From the NCBI RefSeq assembly GCF_900110955.1, contig NZ_FOFR01000008.1:62001-126000 (forward strand): a stretch of DNA of 64,000 bases, in the 5' to 3' direction. The translations under genes were made by a program, and so were the position numbers. Positions 42,238-51,571 of the stretch are shown here, in pieces. Each line of letters opens with the position of its first letter. Position 1 is the stretch's first letter. The notes under the pieces are model-generated. The model worked only from the letters and a program-made list of their open reading frames with translations, made no database searches and was not told the DNA's origin. The DNA comes from Lentzea xinjiangensis. Lineage in GTDB: Bacteria > Actinomycetota > Actinomycetes > Mycobacteriales > Pseudonocardiaceae.

Positions 42238-44499
42238 GTGGACCTGCGACGAAGCGTTCTGCTCCCGCTGGTGGTCATCGTCCTGCTGGCCGGGCAACCA
42301 CCCGCATCCGCGCGACCTGGATACGGCGAACGGCTCGACCGGGGGCTGGTCGCGGCCACCACGGGCGACGGCGTGCACCTGAGCTGGCGCCTGCTCGGGC
42401 ACGAGGCCACGGGCGCGACCGCCACCGGACTCGCGGGACCGGCCTTCGCGGTCTACCGCGACGGGCGGCGCGTCGCGACCGTCACCGACAGCACCACCTA
42501 CACCGATCAGGACGCGCCGCCGGGCGCGCGCTACCAGGTCGCTCCCGTCGTGCGCGGGGTGCCGCTCGGGCGGAGCAGGGCGGTGACGCCGTGGGCGGCG
42601 GCGCACCACGACCTGCCGTTGCGCAAGCCCGCGGACGGCGTGACGCCGGCCGGCGAGAGCTACACCTACTCCGCCAACGACGTCAGCGTCGGCGACGTGG
42701 ACGGCGACGGCCGGTACGAGTACGTCGTGAAGTGGGATCCCAGCAACTCCAAGGACGTCTCGCAGGTCGGCTACACCGGGCCGGTGTACCTGGACACGTA
42801 CCGCTTCGACGGCACGTTGCTGCACCGGATCGACCTGGGCGTGAACATCCGCGCGGGCGCGCACTACACGCAGTTCCTGGTCTACGACTTCGACCGCGAC
42901 GGGCGCGCCGAGCTGATGACGAAGACGGCGCCGGGCACCAGGACCATCGGCCGCGACGGCCGCGAGCGGTTCATCACGATGCCGCGCGAGGACGTCCGCG
43001 CGGGCCACGCGCACAGCGACGACCACCGGCTGAGCCCCGAGGGGTACCGCAGGCACCTGATCGGCGTCTTCCGGGGCTGGCACGCGCACCCCGAGGTCGT
43101 CGCCGGGCGCTGGCCCGCGACGCTGGAGCAGGCGATGGGCATCGAGCAGCGCCACCCCTACCCGCTGTCCGAACCGGACGCCGCCGCGCTGGCCGACCAC
43201 TTCCTCGACGTCTACGCGCCTTCCCGCAGCGCCGGCAACAGGTTGCGGCAGTTCGCCGGGTTCGTCGTCGACGGGCCCGAGTACCTGACCGTGTTCGACG
43301 GCGCCACGGGCCGGGAGCTGCAGACCGTCCGCTACGAACCGGGCCGCCACGACGACGGGCTGATGTGGGGCGACTACGCCATGAGCCGCATCGAACCGGG
43401 CAACCGCGTGGACCGGTTCCTCTCCGGAGTCGCGTACCTGGACGGAGAACGCCCGTCCGCGATCTTCGCCCGCGGCTACTACACCCGGTCCGCGGTCGCC
43501 GCCTACGACTGGAACGGCAGGAGGCTGACGAAGAGGTGGCTCGCCGACAGCGGCTGGGTGCCGATGACGAACCCGTTCCGCGACAGCCCGCACGGCCGCG
43601 ACGGCACCAACCCCAGCCACGCGAGGCTCACCACGCAGGGCGCGCACTCGTTGAGCGTCGCCGACGTCGACGGTGACGGCCGGCAGGAGGTCGTCTACGG
43701 CGGCGCGACGCTCGACGACGACGGATCGCTGGAGTACAGCTCCACCGGCGTCCTGCCACCGGGCAGCGCGGACCCCGGCGCCGAGGTCCGGATCGGCCAC
43801 GGCGACGCGCTGCACGTCACCGACATCGACCCGGACCGCCCCGGCCTCGAGATCCACATGGTGCACGAGGGGGCGTGGTCGGCCCCCTACGGCTACACCC
43901 TGCGCGACGCGCGGACCGGTGAAGTCGTCTACGGCGCCTACTCCGGGCTGGACACCGGCCGCGGCCTGATCGGCGACGTCCGGCCGGACGTGCGCGGCAT
44001 CGAGACGTGGGCGTCCATGCCGGGTGGGTCCGGTTCCGCCGGCATCTGGAGCGCCGACGGCCGGCAGCTCGAGATCCGGTCACCCGGGACGAACATGAGC
44101 ATCCGCTGGGCCGGCGACCTGACCACGCAGATCGTCAACGGCGCCCAGGACGTCACGCCGACCGTCGACGACTGGCGGCGCGGCACGCTGCTCACGGCCA
44201 CCGGAACGCGCACCAACAACGGCACCAAGGGAAACCCCTCGCTCGTGGCCGACGTGTTCGGCGACTGGCGCGAGGAGCTCGTGGTGCGCACCCAGGACAG
44301 CACGGCACTGCGGTTCCACCTCAGCACCGAGCCGACCAGGCACAAGATGTACACGCTCATGCACGACCGCCAGTACCGCGTGGAGGTCGCCCGCCAGCAG
44401 ACCTCCTACAACCAGCCCTCCTACCCCGGCTTCCACCTCGCCTCGGACGTCGACTGGGCGCGCGTTCCCCTCCCGGCACGCCGGCACGTCGTACGGTGA
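42238..44499 (+). CDS. Secreted PL11 rhamnogalacturonan lyase, long form
   Basis: A 753-residue family 11 polysaccharide lyase that splits the rhamnose-galacturonate backbone of rhamnogalacturonan I by beta-elimination. A Sec signal (LRRSVLLPLVVIVLLAG) precedes an N-terminal FnIII-like domain, then the eight-bladed propeller with Ca-binding strings DVDGDGRYEYVVKWDP, DFDRDGRAELMTK and DVDGDGRQEVVYGG. NIRAGAHYTQFLVYD and SYNQPSYPGFHL are family hallmarks. Compared with the second PL11 in this window it carries about 95 extra residues (roughly 240-335, FITMPREDVRAGH to NRLRQFAGF). GTG 42238 chosen for the signal; the ribosome site is weakly placed and an ATG at 42187 is possible. Confidence 0.9.
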   Translation: MDLRRSVLLPLVVIVLLAGQPPASARPGYGERLDRGLVAATTGDGVHLSWRLLGHEATGATATGLAGPAFAVYRDGRRVATVTDSTTYTDQDAPPGARYQVAPVVRGVPLGRSRAVTPWAAAHHDLPLRKPADGVTPAGESYTYSANDVSVGDVDGDGRYEYVVKWDPSNSKDVSQVGYTGPVYLDTYRFDGTLLHRIDLGVNIRAGAHYTQFLVYDFDRDGRAELMTKTAPGTRTIGRDGRERFITMPREDVRAGHAHSDDHRLSPEGYRRHLIGVFRGWHAHPEVVAGRWPATLEQAMGIEQRHPYPLSEPDAAALADHFLDVYAPSRSAGNRLRQFAGFVVDGPEYLTVFDGATGRELQTVRYEPGRHDDGLMWGDYAMSRIEPGNRVDRFLSGVAYLDGERPSAIFARGYYTRSAVAAYDWNGRRLTKRWLADSGWVPMTNPFRDSPHGRDGTNPSHARLTTQGAHSLSVADVDGDGRQEVVYGGATLDDDGSLEYSSTGVLPPGSADPGAEVRIGHGDALHVTDIDPDRPGLEIHMVHEGAWSAPYGYTLRDARTGEVVYGAYSGLDTGRGLIGDVRPDVRGIETWASMPGGSGSAGIWSADGRQLEIRSPGTNMSIRWAGDLTTQIVNGAQDVTPTVDDWRRGTLLTATGTRTNNGTKGNPSLVADVFGDWREELVVRTQDSTALRFHLSTEPTRHKMYTLMHDRQYRVEVARQQTSYNQPSYPGFHLASDVDWARVPLPARRHVVR

Positions 44500-44536
44500 G
44501 GGGCGCACTGACCGCGACATTGTGGAGGAGAGCCGA

Positions 44537-45502
44537 GTGCCCGTTGTCGACATGCCGGAGGAAGACCTGCTCCGGCACCGCGTCACCACGCCGGAACCGG
44601 ACGACCTCGACGGGTGGTGGGCCGCACAGCTCGCCAGGACGGCGGCCGCCGCGACGCCACCGGTGCTGACGCCGCACGAGCCGGACCTCTACCGGCCGTT
44701 GTCGGTGTACGACGTGGAGTTCTCCGGCGCGCACGGTCACCCCGTCCGCGGGTGGTACCTGCGGCCACCCGGCGACGCTCCCCTGCCGGTGGTCGTGACG
44801 TACATCGGCTACGGCGGCGGCCGCGGCGTGCCCGCCCAGCACACCCTGCTGCCGAGCCTGGGCTTCGCGTCGTTCGTGATGGACAGCCGGGCCCAGGGCG
44901 GGCGGTGGTCCGTGGGCGCCACGGCCGACGCGGGAGCGGGCACGGGGCCCGAGCACCCCGGCGTGATGACCAGGGGCATCTCCAGCCCGGACGACTACTA
45001 CTACACCCGGCTCTACCTCGACGCCGCGCGCGCCGTGGACGTCGCGGCCGGACTGCCGGGCGTGGACCCCGGTCGCATCGCCGTGACCGGTGGCAGCCAG
45101 GGCGGCGCGCTCGCCCTGGCCGCGGCGGCACTGCGCGGCGACCGGGTGCGGGTCTGCCACTCCGACGTGCCGTTCCTGTGCGACCTGCACCGCGCGATCC
45201 GCATCGGGACCACCCCGCCGTACACCGAGATCAGCGACTTCCTCGCGCAGCACGACGCGCTCGTGCCCACCGCGCTGAACACGCTGCGGTACGTCGACTG
45301 CGCTCTGCTGGCCCGGCGGATCACCGCGCGGTGCCTGTTCAGCGTCGGGCTGATGGACGAGACGTGCCCACCGTCCACTGTGTACGCCGCGTACCACGAG
45401 GTCCGCGCGCCCAAGGAGATCACGGTGTCGCCGTTCGGCAAGCACACCACGCCCACCAGCCACCTGGAGACGCAGCTGCGCCACCTGCGCGAGCACCTCT
45501 GA
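44537..45502 (+). CDS. CE7 acetyl esterase (acetyl xylan esterase / cephalosporin deacetylase family)
   Basis: A 321-residue alpha/beta hydrolase, no signal peptide. CE7 signatures are present: SRAQGG (the RGQ-like motif), TGGSQGGALAL with the nucleophile Ser, LMDETCPPS with the Asp and FGKHTTPTSH with the His. These intracellular esterases remove acetyl groups from imported oligosaccharides. GTG 44537 with GGAGGAG six bases upstream; 37 bases after the PL11 gene, so likely the same transcript. Confidence 0.92.
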   Translation: MPVVDMPEEDLLRHRVTTPEPDDLDGWWAAQLARTAAAATPPVLTPHEPDLYRPLSVYDVEFSGAHGHPVRGWYLRPPGDAPLPVVVTYIGYGGGRGVPAQHTLLPSLGFASFVMDSRAQGGRWSVGATADAGAGTGPEHPGVMTRGISSPDDYYYTRLYLDAARAVDVAAGLPGVDPGRIAVTGGSQGGALALAAAALRGDRVRVCHSDVPFLCDLHRAIRIGTTPPYTEISDFLAQHDALVPTALNTLRYVDCALLARRITARCLFSVGLMDETCPPSTVYAAYHEVRAPKEITVSPFGKHTTPTSHLETQLRHLREHL

Positions 45503-45571
45503 ACCCGCGGTCCCGCGGCTCGGGCGGTTCCCGGGCCGTCAGGGGGACGACCACCTCCCACCCCGGTGCGG

Positions 45572-46504
45572 TCAGGGAACCAGCACGATCCGCCCGCGGA
45601 GCCCGCCCGCGGCCAGCGCCTCGTGCGCGTCCGCGATCCGGGCAAGCGGGAACGTCGTCGCCACCCGCAGGCTGATCAGGCCGGCACCGGCGTACGCGGC
45701 GAGTTTGGCCAGGCGCTCGCCGTCGGTGTGCCACGCGAGGTTCGTCATCCGGACCTGCCGGCGCGCCATCGGTGCCGAGTTGAGCAGCGACACGAACGCA
45801 CCCCCGTGCCGCACGGCGTCCGCCGCACCAGCCCGCAGGTCGGCGGCGTCGATCGCGGCGTCCACACCGCCGGGCACCAGCCGGCGCACCGCGGGCACGA
45901 GGTCGTCACCGCTCGGAACGAACCGCTCCGCGCCCGCGCGCAGCAGGAGCTCCTCGTCCCGCGCCCGGCCCTGCGCGATCACCCGCAGCCCGCGCAGCCG
46001 CGCCAGTTCGACCGCGAAGAGACCCACCCCACCGGCCGCGCCGGACACGAGCAGCCATTGCGAGGGCTTCAGCCCGAGTACGTCCAAAGCCTGGTCCGCG
46101 GTGGTCGCGTTCAGCCCCAGGGTGGCCGACTCGACGAGGCCGGCGCCCACCGGCGCCGGAGCGAGCTCCCAGTCCTCCAGCAGGACGTACTCCGCCTGCG
46201 CCCCCAGTGGGCGGTCCAGCCGCTCCTGCGTGCCGACCACGGCGTCGCCGACGGTGAACCGGGTGACCCCGGCGCCGACCGCGGCGACCGTGCCCGCCAC
46301 GTCCGCACCCAGCCCGAACTGCTCTCGTGCGGCGGTCGCGCCGTACTGGACGTTGAGGCCCGTCCGCACCATGACGTCGGCGAAGCTGACCGAGGCGCCG
46401 GCCACCTCGACGAGGACCTCGCCCGGCCCTGGCTCCGGCGTCGGTACGTCGATGACCTGGAGCACTTCCGGCCCGCCGAACTCCTTCACCACTGCCGCTC
46501 GCAT
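45572..46504 (-). CDS. Quinone oxidoreductase-like MDR-family protein
   Basis: A 310-residue zinc-free medium-chain dehydrogenase/reductase of the quinone-oxidoreductase type. It starts MRAAVVKEFGGPEVLQV, has the GroES-like half with FGLGADVAGTVAAVGAGV, then the NADPH-binding SGAAGGVGLFAVELARLRG and a C-terminal GGLRGRIVLVP. Zinc ligands are absent. It is divergent from the XRE regulator gene, which probably controls it. No link to sugar use is seen. Confidence 0.9.
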   Translation of the reverse strand: MRAAVVKEFGGPEVLQVIDVPTPEPGPGEVLVEVAGASVSFADVMVRTGLNVQYGATAAREQFGLGADVAGTVAAVGAGVTRFTVGDAVVGTQERLDRPLGAQAEYVLLEDWELAPAPVGAGLVESATLGLNATTADQALDVLGLKPSQWLLVSGAAGGVGLFAVELARLRGLRVIAQGRARDEELLLRAGAERFVPSGDDLVPAVRRLVPGGVDAAIDAADLRAGAADAVRHGGAFVSLLNSAPMARRQVRMTNLAWHTDGERLAKLAAYAGAGLISLRVATTFPLARIADAHEALAAGGLRGRIVLVP

Positions 46505-46613
46505 CTGCCCGCCTTCCGTGTGGCCCGGTTGCCGACCCCACTGTCGACCGCTTCCGGAGGACGGGACAGGCACCCCGGCACCTGGTTCCGGCAGGACCAC
46601 CTTGCGGCCACCA

Positions 46614-46629
46614 CGACGGCGTACCGTCG
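46614..46629. promoter_or_regulatory. Inverted repeat just before the XRE regulator
   Basis: CGACGG-CGTA-CCGTCG, a perfect 6-4-6 repeat ending five bases before the regulator's GTG. Possible autoregulatory operator in the 130-base divergent interval. Confidence 0.45.
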
Positions 46630-46634
46630 CTCGG

Positions 46635-47462
46635 GTGGAGACGGACATCGGCGAGTTCCTTCGCACCCGGCGCGAGCGCATCCAGCCCCACGAGGTCGGG
46701 CTACCGGCGGGCGTGACCCGTCGGCGGGTGCCGGGGCTGCGCCGGGAAGAGGTCGCGCTGATCGCCGGGGTCAGCCCCGACTACTACGTGCGGCTCGAAC
46801 AGGGCCGCACCGCACAGGTTTCCGACCAGGTGCTCAACGCTGTCGCGCGGGCACTGCGGCTCTCCGACGTCGAGACCGAGCACCTGGGCAACCTCGCCCG
46901 CCCGAAGCGGACCGGCGCGGCATCGGCAGCGGACGCATCCGACGAGCCGCTGGTGCGGCTGCTGCACACGATCGCCGACGCGCCCGCGCTGCTGCTCGAC
47001 GCTCGCCTGGACATCGTGGCTGTGAACGCCGCGGCGGAGGCGGTCTTCGAGGTGAGCGGCATGCCACACCCGCGCAACGCCGCACGGCAGCTGTTCCTGG
47101 ACCCGGGAGCCCGGTCCCGGTATGCGAACTGGGACGAGATCGCCGCGGAGACGGTCGCCCAGCTCCGTCTCGCGACCGGTCGCCGGCCCGGCGATGCGGG
47201 CCTGGCGTCGCTCGTCGGGGAGCTGGCCATCCGCAGTGAGCCGTTCCGCCGGTTGTGGGCGACCGGAGACGTCCGGGAGAAGCGGCTCGGGACCGCCCGC
47301 CTCGTGCACCCGGTCGCCGGAACCCTCGAGTTCGACTACCACGTGCTGACCGTGCCCGCGCGCCCGGACCGCTCCCTGCTCACCTACCTGCCGCGAACCG
47401 GGTCGCCGACAGCGGAGGCACTCGGCATGCTGCTGAGCTGGGCCACCGCCCCGGCGTCCTGA
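46635..47462 (+). CDS. XRE-family regulator with MmyB-like ligand domain
   Basis: A 275-residue protein. Residues about 1-70 are an XRE helix-turn-helix (FLRTRRERI, RRVPGLRREEVALIAGVSP, YYVRLEQGR), followed by a C-terminal MmyB-like PAS-type domain (LLDARLDIVAVNAAAEAVF, FLDPGARSRYANWDEIA, ELAIRSEPFRRLWATGDV). This type is abundant in actinomycetes and usually sits beside a divergent oxidoreductase, as here. Ligand unknown. Confidence 0.9.
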   Translation: METDIGEFLRTRRERIQPHEVGLPAGVTRRRVPGLRREEVALIAGVSPDYYVRLEQGRTAQVSDQVLNAVARALRLSDVETEHLGNLARPKRTGAASAADASDEPLVRLLHTIADAPALLLDARLDIVAVNAAAEAVFEVSGMPHPRNAARQLFLDPGARSRYANWDEIAAETVAQLRLATGRRPGDAGLASLVGELAIRSEPFRRLWATGDVREKRLGTARLVHPVAGTLEFDYHVLTVPARPDRSLLTYLPRTGSPTAEALGMLLSWATAPAS

Positions 47463-47605
47463 CGCCACGGGCGATCATGTCGCCGTCCCAGGGCGATCCC
47501 CGGCCACGACCGGCTTTCCCGTGCGCTCAACGCCTTCGCGCCGAGCGCGAGATGCGGCTGTCGCCACCGCACCCGCGCTCTGCGCGACAGGCGGGAACCG
47601 CTCGG

Positions 47606-49369
47606 TCAGGGCGAGGCGAAGCTCGGGTGCGGCGGCTGGTTGTACCCCGTGTTCTGGAACGCCACGGCCACCCGGTACTGCCGGTCCTCCATCAGCGACG
47701 GCCGCCGGATCGACGTCGGCTCGGTGGTGGAGTAGATGCGCAGCGCCCGGTTGTCCGAGGTGCGCCAGATGACCTCCTCGCGCCAGTCGCCGAGGATGTC
47801 GGCGGACAGCGCCGGCGTGGACTTGGTGCCGTTGTTGGACGCCACGCCGGAGCCGGTGAGCAGCCGCGTGTCCCCGTTGGGGCCGTACTTGTCGATCGTG
47901 GTGCCGTTCAGCAGCTCGCGCTGGACGTCGCCGTCCCACCAGACCACGAAGTTGATCGACCCCGGTTTGCGCGCGGAGACCTGGGCGCCCGTGGCCGCGC
48001 TGCGCAGGCCGCCGACCGAGGCCGACCACGCCTCGGCGCCGGGGTTGCCCGCCCAGATGTCGGCGGCGACGGCACGGCCGTTGTCGCACCCGCAGACCGG
48101 TGCGCTCCAGGTGATCTGGCCGGTGCGCGCGTCGCCCATCCAGTGGGTGACCTCGGTGGTCCACTCCGACGGCTTGAACACCTCGAGCCCCGGCCTGGCC
48201 GGGATGAAGTCGCCGACGTGCAGCGCGTCGCCGTGGTGGGTGTTGTTCTGCCACAGGCCCCGGCCGTTGTCGTCGATGGCCATCGAGCCGTAGATGATCT
48301 CGTCGCGGCCGTCACCGTCCACATCGGCCACGGAGAGCTGGTGGTTGCCCTTGCCCTCCCAGGCCGCCCGGTCGGACTGGGCCGCCGAGTCGAACGTCCA
48401 CCGGTGCGTGAGCTGGCCGCCGCGGAAGTCCCAGGCCGCGATCACGCTGCGGGTGTAGTACCCGCGGGCCATCACGATGCTCGGCCGGGAGCCGTCCAGG
48501 TAGGCGGTGCCGGCGAGGAAGCGGTCGACCCGGTTGCCGTAGCTGTCGCCCCACGAGGCCACGTTCCCGCGTGGCGGCAGGTAGTTCTCGGTGTCGAGCA
48601 CGGCGCCGTCGGTACCCCGGAACACCGAGAGGAACTCCGGCCCGGTGAGGACGTAGCCGTCGGCGTTGCGGTGGTCGGCGTTCGCGTTGCCGATCACCTG
48701 CCCGGTGCCGGACCTCGTGCCGTCCGCCGTCTTGACGGCGACCTCCGCCCTGCCGTCGCCGTCGTAGTCGAAGACCTGGAACTGCGTGTAGTGCGCGCCC
48801 GCGCGGATGTTGCGGCCGAGGTCGATGCGCCACAACCGGGTGCCGTTGAGCTTGTACGCGTCCAGGTACACGTTGCCCGTGCGGCCTGCCTGCGAGTTGT
48901 CCTTGGCGTCGGCGGGATCCCACTTCAGGACGATCTCCACCTCGCCGTCGCCGTCCAGGTCGCCCACCGACGTGTCGTTCGCGACGTAGCCGGACCCCGG
49001 GATCTGCAGGGGGACGTCCCTGCTCGTCGCGAGCGTCCCGACCGGACGCGTGGCCGCCGCCGGTTCCACGCCTCCCGTCACCGGTCGCACGACGTAGGAC
49101 GCCGTCGCGGGCGCGCCGGTGTCGAGGTAGCTCGTCGCCGTCGTCACCGGCGAGGAGTTGACTTTCCTGCCGTCGCGGTAGACGTCGAACGCCACGTCCG
49201 CGGCGTCGGAGCCGAGCAGCCGCCACGAGACGAAGTTGCCGTCGCCGTGGACCGACCGGACGCTGACCAGCGCGCGGTCCTGGAAGACCTGCGCGTCCTG
49301 GGCGAGTGCGGGCACGCCACCCGCGGCCAGCACGACCGCGAGCAGTGCCGAAAGAGTTGACCGCTTCAT
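47606..49369 (-). CDS. Secreted PL11 rhamnogalacturonan lyase, short form
   Basis: A 587-residue PL11 lyase with a Sec signal (MKRSTLSALLAVVLAAGGVP) and the same layout as the long form: FnIII-like start, then DLDGDGEVEIVLKWDP, DYDGDGRAEVAVKTADG, DVDGDGRDEIIYGS and the NIRAGAHYTQFQVFDYDG hallmark, ending YNQPPHPSF. No C-terminal carbohydrate-binding domain. ATG 49369 has GGAGG closely upstream. A perfect rhamnose-type operator sits 16 bases before the start, so unlike the other PL11 it probably belongs to the rhamnose repressor's set. Confidence 0.92.
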   Translation of the reverse strand: MKRSTLSALLAVVLAAGGVPALAQDAQVFQDRALVSVRSVHGDGNFVSWRLLGSDAADVAFDVYRDGRKVNSSPVTTATSYLDTGAPATASYVVRPVTGGVEPAAATRPVGTLATSRDVPLQIPGSGYVANDTSVGDLDGDGEVEIVLKWDPADAKDNSQAGRTGNVYLDAYKLNGTRLWRIDLGRNIRAGAHYTQFQVFDYDGDGRAEVAVKTADGTRSGTGQVIGNANADHRNADGYVLTGPEFLSVFRGTDGAVLDTENYLPPRGNVASWGDSYGNRVDRFLAGTAYLDGSRPSIVMARGYYTRSVIAAWDFRGGQLTHRWTFDSAAQSDRAAWEGKGNHQLSVADVDGDGRDEIIYGSMAIDDNGRGLWQNNTHHGDALHVGDFIPARPGLEVFKPSEWTTEVTHWMGDARTGQITWSAPVCGCDNGRAVAADIWAGNPGAEAWSASVGGLRSAATGAQVSARKPGSINFVVWWDGDVQRELLNGTTIDKYGPNGDTRLLTGSGVASNNGTKSTPALSADILGDWREEVIWRTSDNRALRIYSTTEPTSIRRPSLMEDRQYRVAVAFQNTGYNQPPHPSFASP

Positions 49370-49384
49370 CCTTCCCCTCCCGAA

Positions 49385-49398
49385 TTGAAACGTTTCAA
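49385..49398. promoter_or_regulatory. Rhamnose-type LacI operator before the short PL11
   Basis: TTGAAACGTTTCAA, a perfect 14-base palindrome and the cleanest copy of the motif also seen at 24563 and 38310. Confidence 0.75.
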
Positions 49399-49484
49399 GA
49401 GGACGATAGCGTCGAACGGGTCGAACACCGCGGGTCCGATCCGTCTTCGACGGCCGATTCGAAAAAGTCAGCCATTGAACTTTG

Positions 49485-50873
49485 TCACGGGCCCAGGCGG
49501 AAGTCGGCGACGCGGATCGGCGAAGGCGTGGTGCCGCTGGAGGTCTGCTGGTACTGCACCGACAGCACGCCCTGCGGGACGAGGCGGGAAGCATCCACGT
49601 TGACCTCCCCGAACGCCCGCAGCGAAGGCCGGTCGAACAACGTCGTCCAGTCCGTCCACCCGCTCGACGCGCTGGCCGCCACGATCCTCCCGCGCGGCAT
49701 CACGAGGTAGACGTTGTCCTCGCGGTCGAACACCACCTTCGTGCGCTGGGTGTGCTCCGGCGGAACCGGTACCTCCCGCTTGGTCCACGTGCCGTCCGCG
49801 TTCCGGAAGACGTGGAAGACACGGCCGTGCTGGGCGCGCTGGCGGGCGTAGTCCGACACGCACTGGGTGAACCGGCCGGGCACGTAGCTGATCACCACGT
49901 GCGGACGGCCACGGGCGTCCACCGCTTGGCTCTCCTGGTTCATCAAGCCGTGGTTGGGATCGAGCGGATCGGCCACGAGACCCGGCGAGCCGATGCCCAC
50001 CGGTGTGCCGCCGGTCGTGCCCACGACAGCTCCTCCGCCGTTGCGCCACGTTCGGCCGCGGTCGTCGCTGTAGACGTACCCGGTGTCGTGGTTGGTGAGG
50101 CCTCCCGAGTTGCACAGGACGCCGGGGTTGCCCTCACGCCAGGTGAAAGCGGCGTGCAACCGTCCACTCCGGTCATAGGTCAGCCCGTGCAGGTACATGT
50201 TCCGCGTGGTCGAGACGACACCGTTCGGGCCGGTGTACGGCCCCGTCGCGGACGTCCAGGCGCCGAGCTTGCGCCACGTGCCGCCGGAGTACTCTGCCAG
50301 TTCGTTGACGCCGTTGCCGGAACCGCCCGTGCGGTAGCTGAACTGCAACCCGCCCTCGGGCGTCACCACGAACCGCGGGTAGGTCATCGGCCCGAGCTCC
50401 ACGCCGCCGAGCGTCAGCCGCACCTCGCCGAACGCGGCGGCGTTCCACGGGAGCGCGCCGATCGCCAGTCCGGGTTCGGACCGCAGGTAGAACAGACGCG
50501 TGTTATGCGTGTCCATGGCGACGTGGATCGTGTTGTCCTGCGGGGAGATTCCCAGTGAGATGACGTTGTGCGAGTCGTCGGCGCCGAGCCGGTGGGACAG
50601 GACAACGGATTCCCACCGCGTGCTGCCGACGTCCCGCCGCGCGATCACGGCGTTGCGGCTCGCTGTGTACCACGCGGCGTACTGACGTCCCTCATACGTG
50701 AGGATCGCGTCCTGCTGGAACGAGTTGTTGTTCACCAGGCCGTCGTAGGAGACGAAGTACAACGCCGAGGCGTCGAGCAACGTGTCGGAGACGAGACTGA
50801 CGCGCGGCTCGGCGTGCGCGGTGCCCGGCACGAGGAACAGCACGGCGAGCAAGGTCAGCAGAATCCTGGTCAT
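49485..50873 (-). CDS. Secreted BNR-type beta-propeller protein (possible lyase or glycosidase)
   Basis: A 462-residue protein with a Sec signal (MTRILLTLLAVLFLVPGTAHA). The rest looks like a seven-bladed BNR_4-type propeller: QDAILTYEGRQYAAWYTA, DSHNVISLGISPQDNTIHVA, YSDDRGRTW, SYVPGRFTQCVSDYARQRA. Proteins of this fold include polysaccharide lyases (PL24/25 types) and GH145-like rhamnosidases that act on rhamnose-uronic acid linkages. Which applies cannot be told by eye. It is the last gene of the seven-gene leftward operon, with a TGATG overlap, so it probably degrades the polymer whose fragments that operon imports. Confidence 0.78.
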   Translation of the reverse strand: MTRILLTLLAVLFLVPGTAHAEPRVSLVSDTLLDASALYFVSYDGLVNNNSFQQDAILTYEGRQYAAWYTASRNAVIARRDVGSTRWESVVLSHRLGADDSHNVISLGISPQDNTIHVAMDTHNTRLFYLRSEPGLAIGALPWNAAAFGEVRLTLGGVELGPMTYPRFVVTPEGGLQFSYRTGGSGNGVNELAEYSGGTWRKLGAWTSATGPYTGPNGVVSTTRNMYLHGLTYDRSGRLHAAFTWREGNPGVLCNSGGLTNHDTGYVYSDDRGRTWRNGGGAVVGTTGGTPVGIGSPGLVADPLDPNHGLMNQESQAVDARGRPHVVISYVPGRFTQCVSDYARQRAQHGRVFHVFRNADGTWTKREVPVPPEHTQRTKVVFDREDNVYLVMPRGRIVAASASSGWTDWTTLFDRPSLRAFGEVNVDASRLVPQGVLSVQYQQTSSGTTPSPIRVADFRLGP

Positions 50874-51571
50874 CAGCCGTGCACCGATCTTCCTCCACCC
50901 GGATCGTGCACGTCGAGCCGGCCGCACATCCCGAACCGCCGGGGCGCGTCGGCCGGCAGGACGTGGACGTCCGCCTCCGCCAGGTGCCCCGGGTCGCCGT
51001 GGCGCAACCGGTCCAGGTGTGCGCCGGTCAGCTCGGCGGAGGCGAGCGCCCCGTCCCGCCACCGCTTCTCCCAGTCGGCCAGCGACTCCCGCTTCAGCGC
51101 GAGGGCGGCGGCGTAGAACTCGTCGAGCGCGGCGGCGCCTCCCCGGCGCAGCTCCAGGAACCCGGTCAGCGCGAGGTCGCGACGGCGCCGGGCGGCCTCC
51201 TCGCCGTCCGCGGCGGACGCCACCGCGTACTCCCCCGGGTCCGCGAGCACCTCCGCCGGGAACGTGAACACCGCGTCTCCCGCCTCCGGGAGACCGCTGT
51301 TCTGCATCACGACGATGATCCGCAGGTCGCCGTCGTTCACGAGCCGGTGGATCGTCCCCGGCGTGAACCAGACGACCACTCCCGCGCTCAACGGCGTGGA
51401 GGCGAACCCGCGACGGGTCAGGGTCTGCACGCTGCCGGTGCCGCCGACCACGCAGTAGCACTCGGAGCAGGCGAGGTGGACGTGCGGCGATCCCCCGCAC
51501 AAGCCGTCGACCGAGGGCCAGTCGTAGACCCGCAGGCCGGAGATGCCTATCCCGCCGGGAAACGGCGTCAC
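50873..51571 (-). CDS. Cupin-domain protein
   Basis: A 232-residue soluble protein. Residues about 10-115 form a cupin: SPHVHLACSECYCVVGGTG (His-x-His with Glu) and VWFTPGTIHRLVNDGDLRIIVV (PGxxH), the two metal-binding motifs. The C-terminal part is helical and rich in Ala and Arg. Cupins in sugar operons are often isomerases or sensors. GTG 51571 is chosen by its overlap with the previous stop; GTG 51574 is equally possible. Confidence 0.8.
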   Translation of the reverse strand: MTPFPGGIGISGLRVYDWPSVDGLCGGSPHVHLACSECYCVVGGTGSVQTLTRRGFASTPLSAGVVVWFTPGTIHRLVNDGDLRIIVVMQNSGLPEAGDAVFTFPAEVLADPGEYAVASAADGEEAARRRRDLALTGFLELRRGGAAALDEFYAAALALKRESLADWEKRWRDGALASAELTGAHLDRLRHGDPGHLAEADVHVLPADAPRRFGMCGRLDVHDPGGGRSVHG

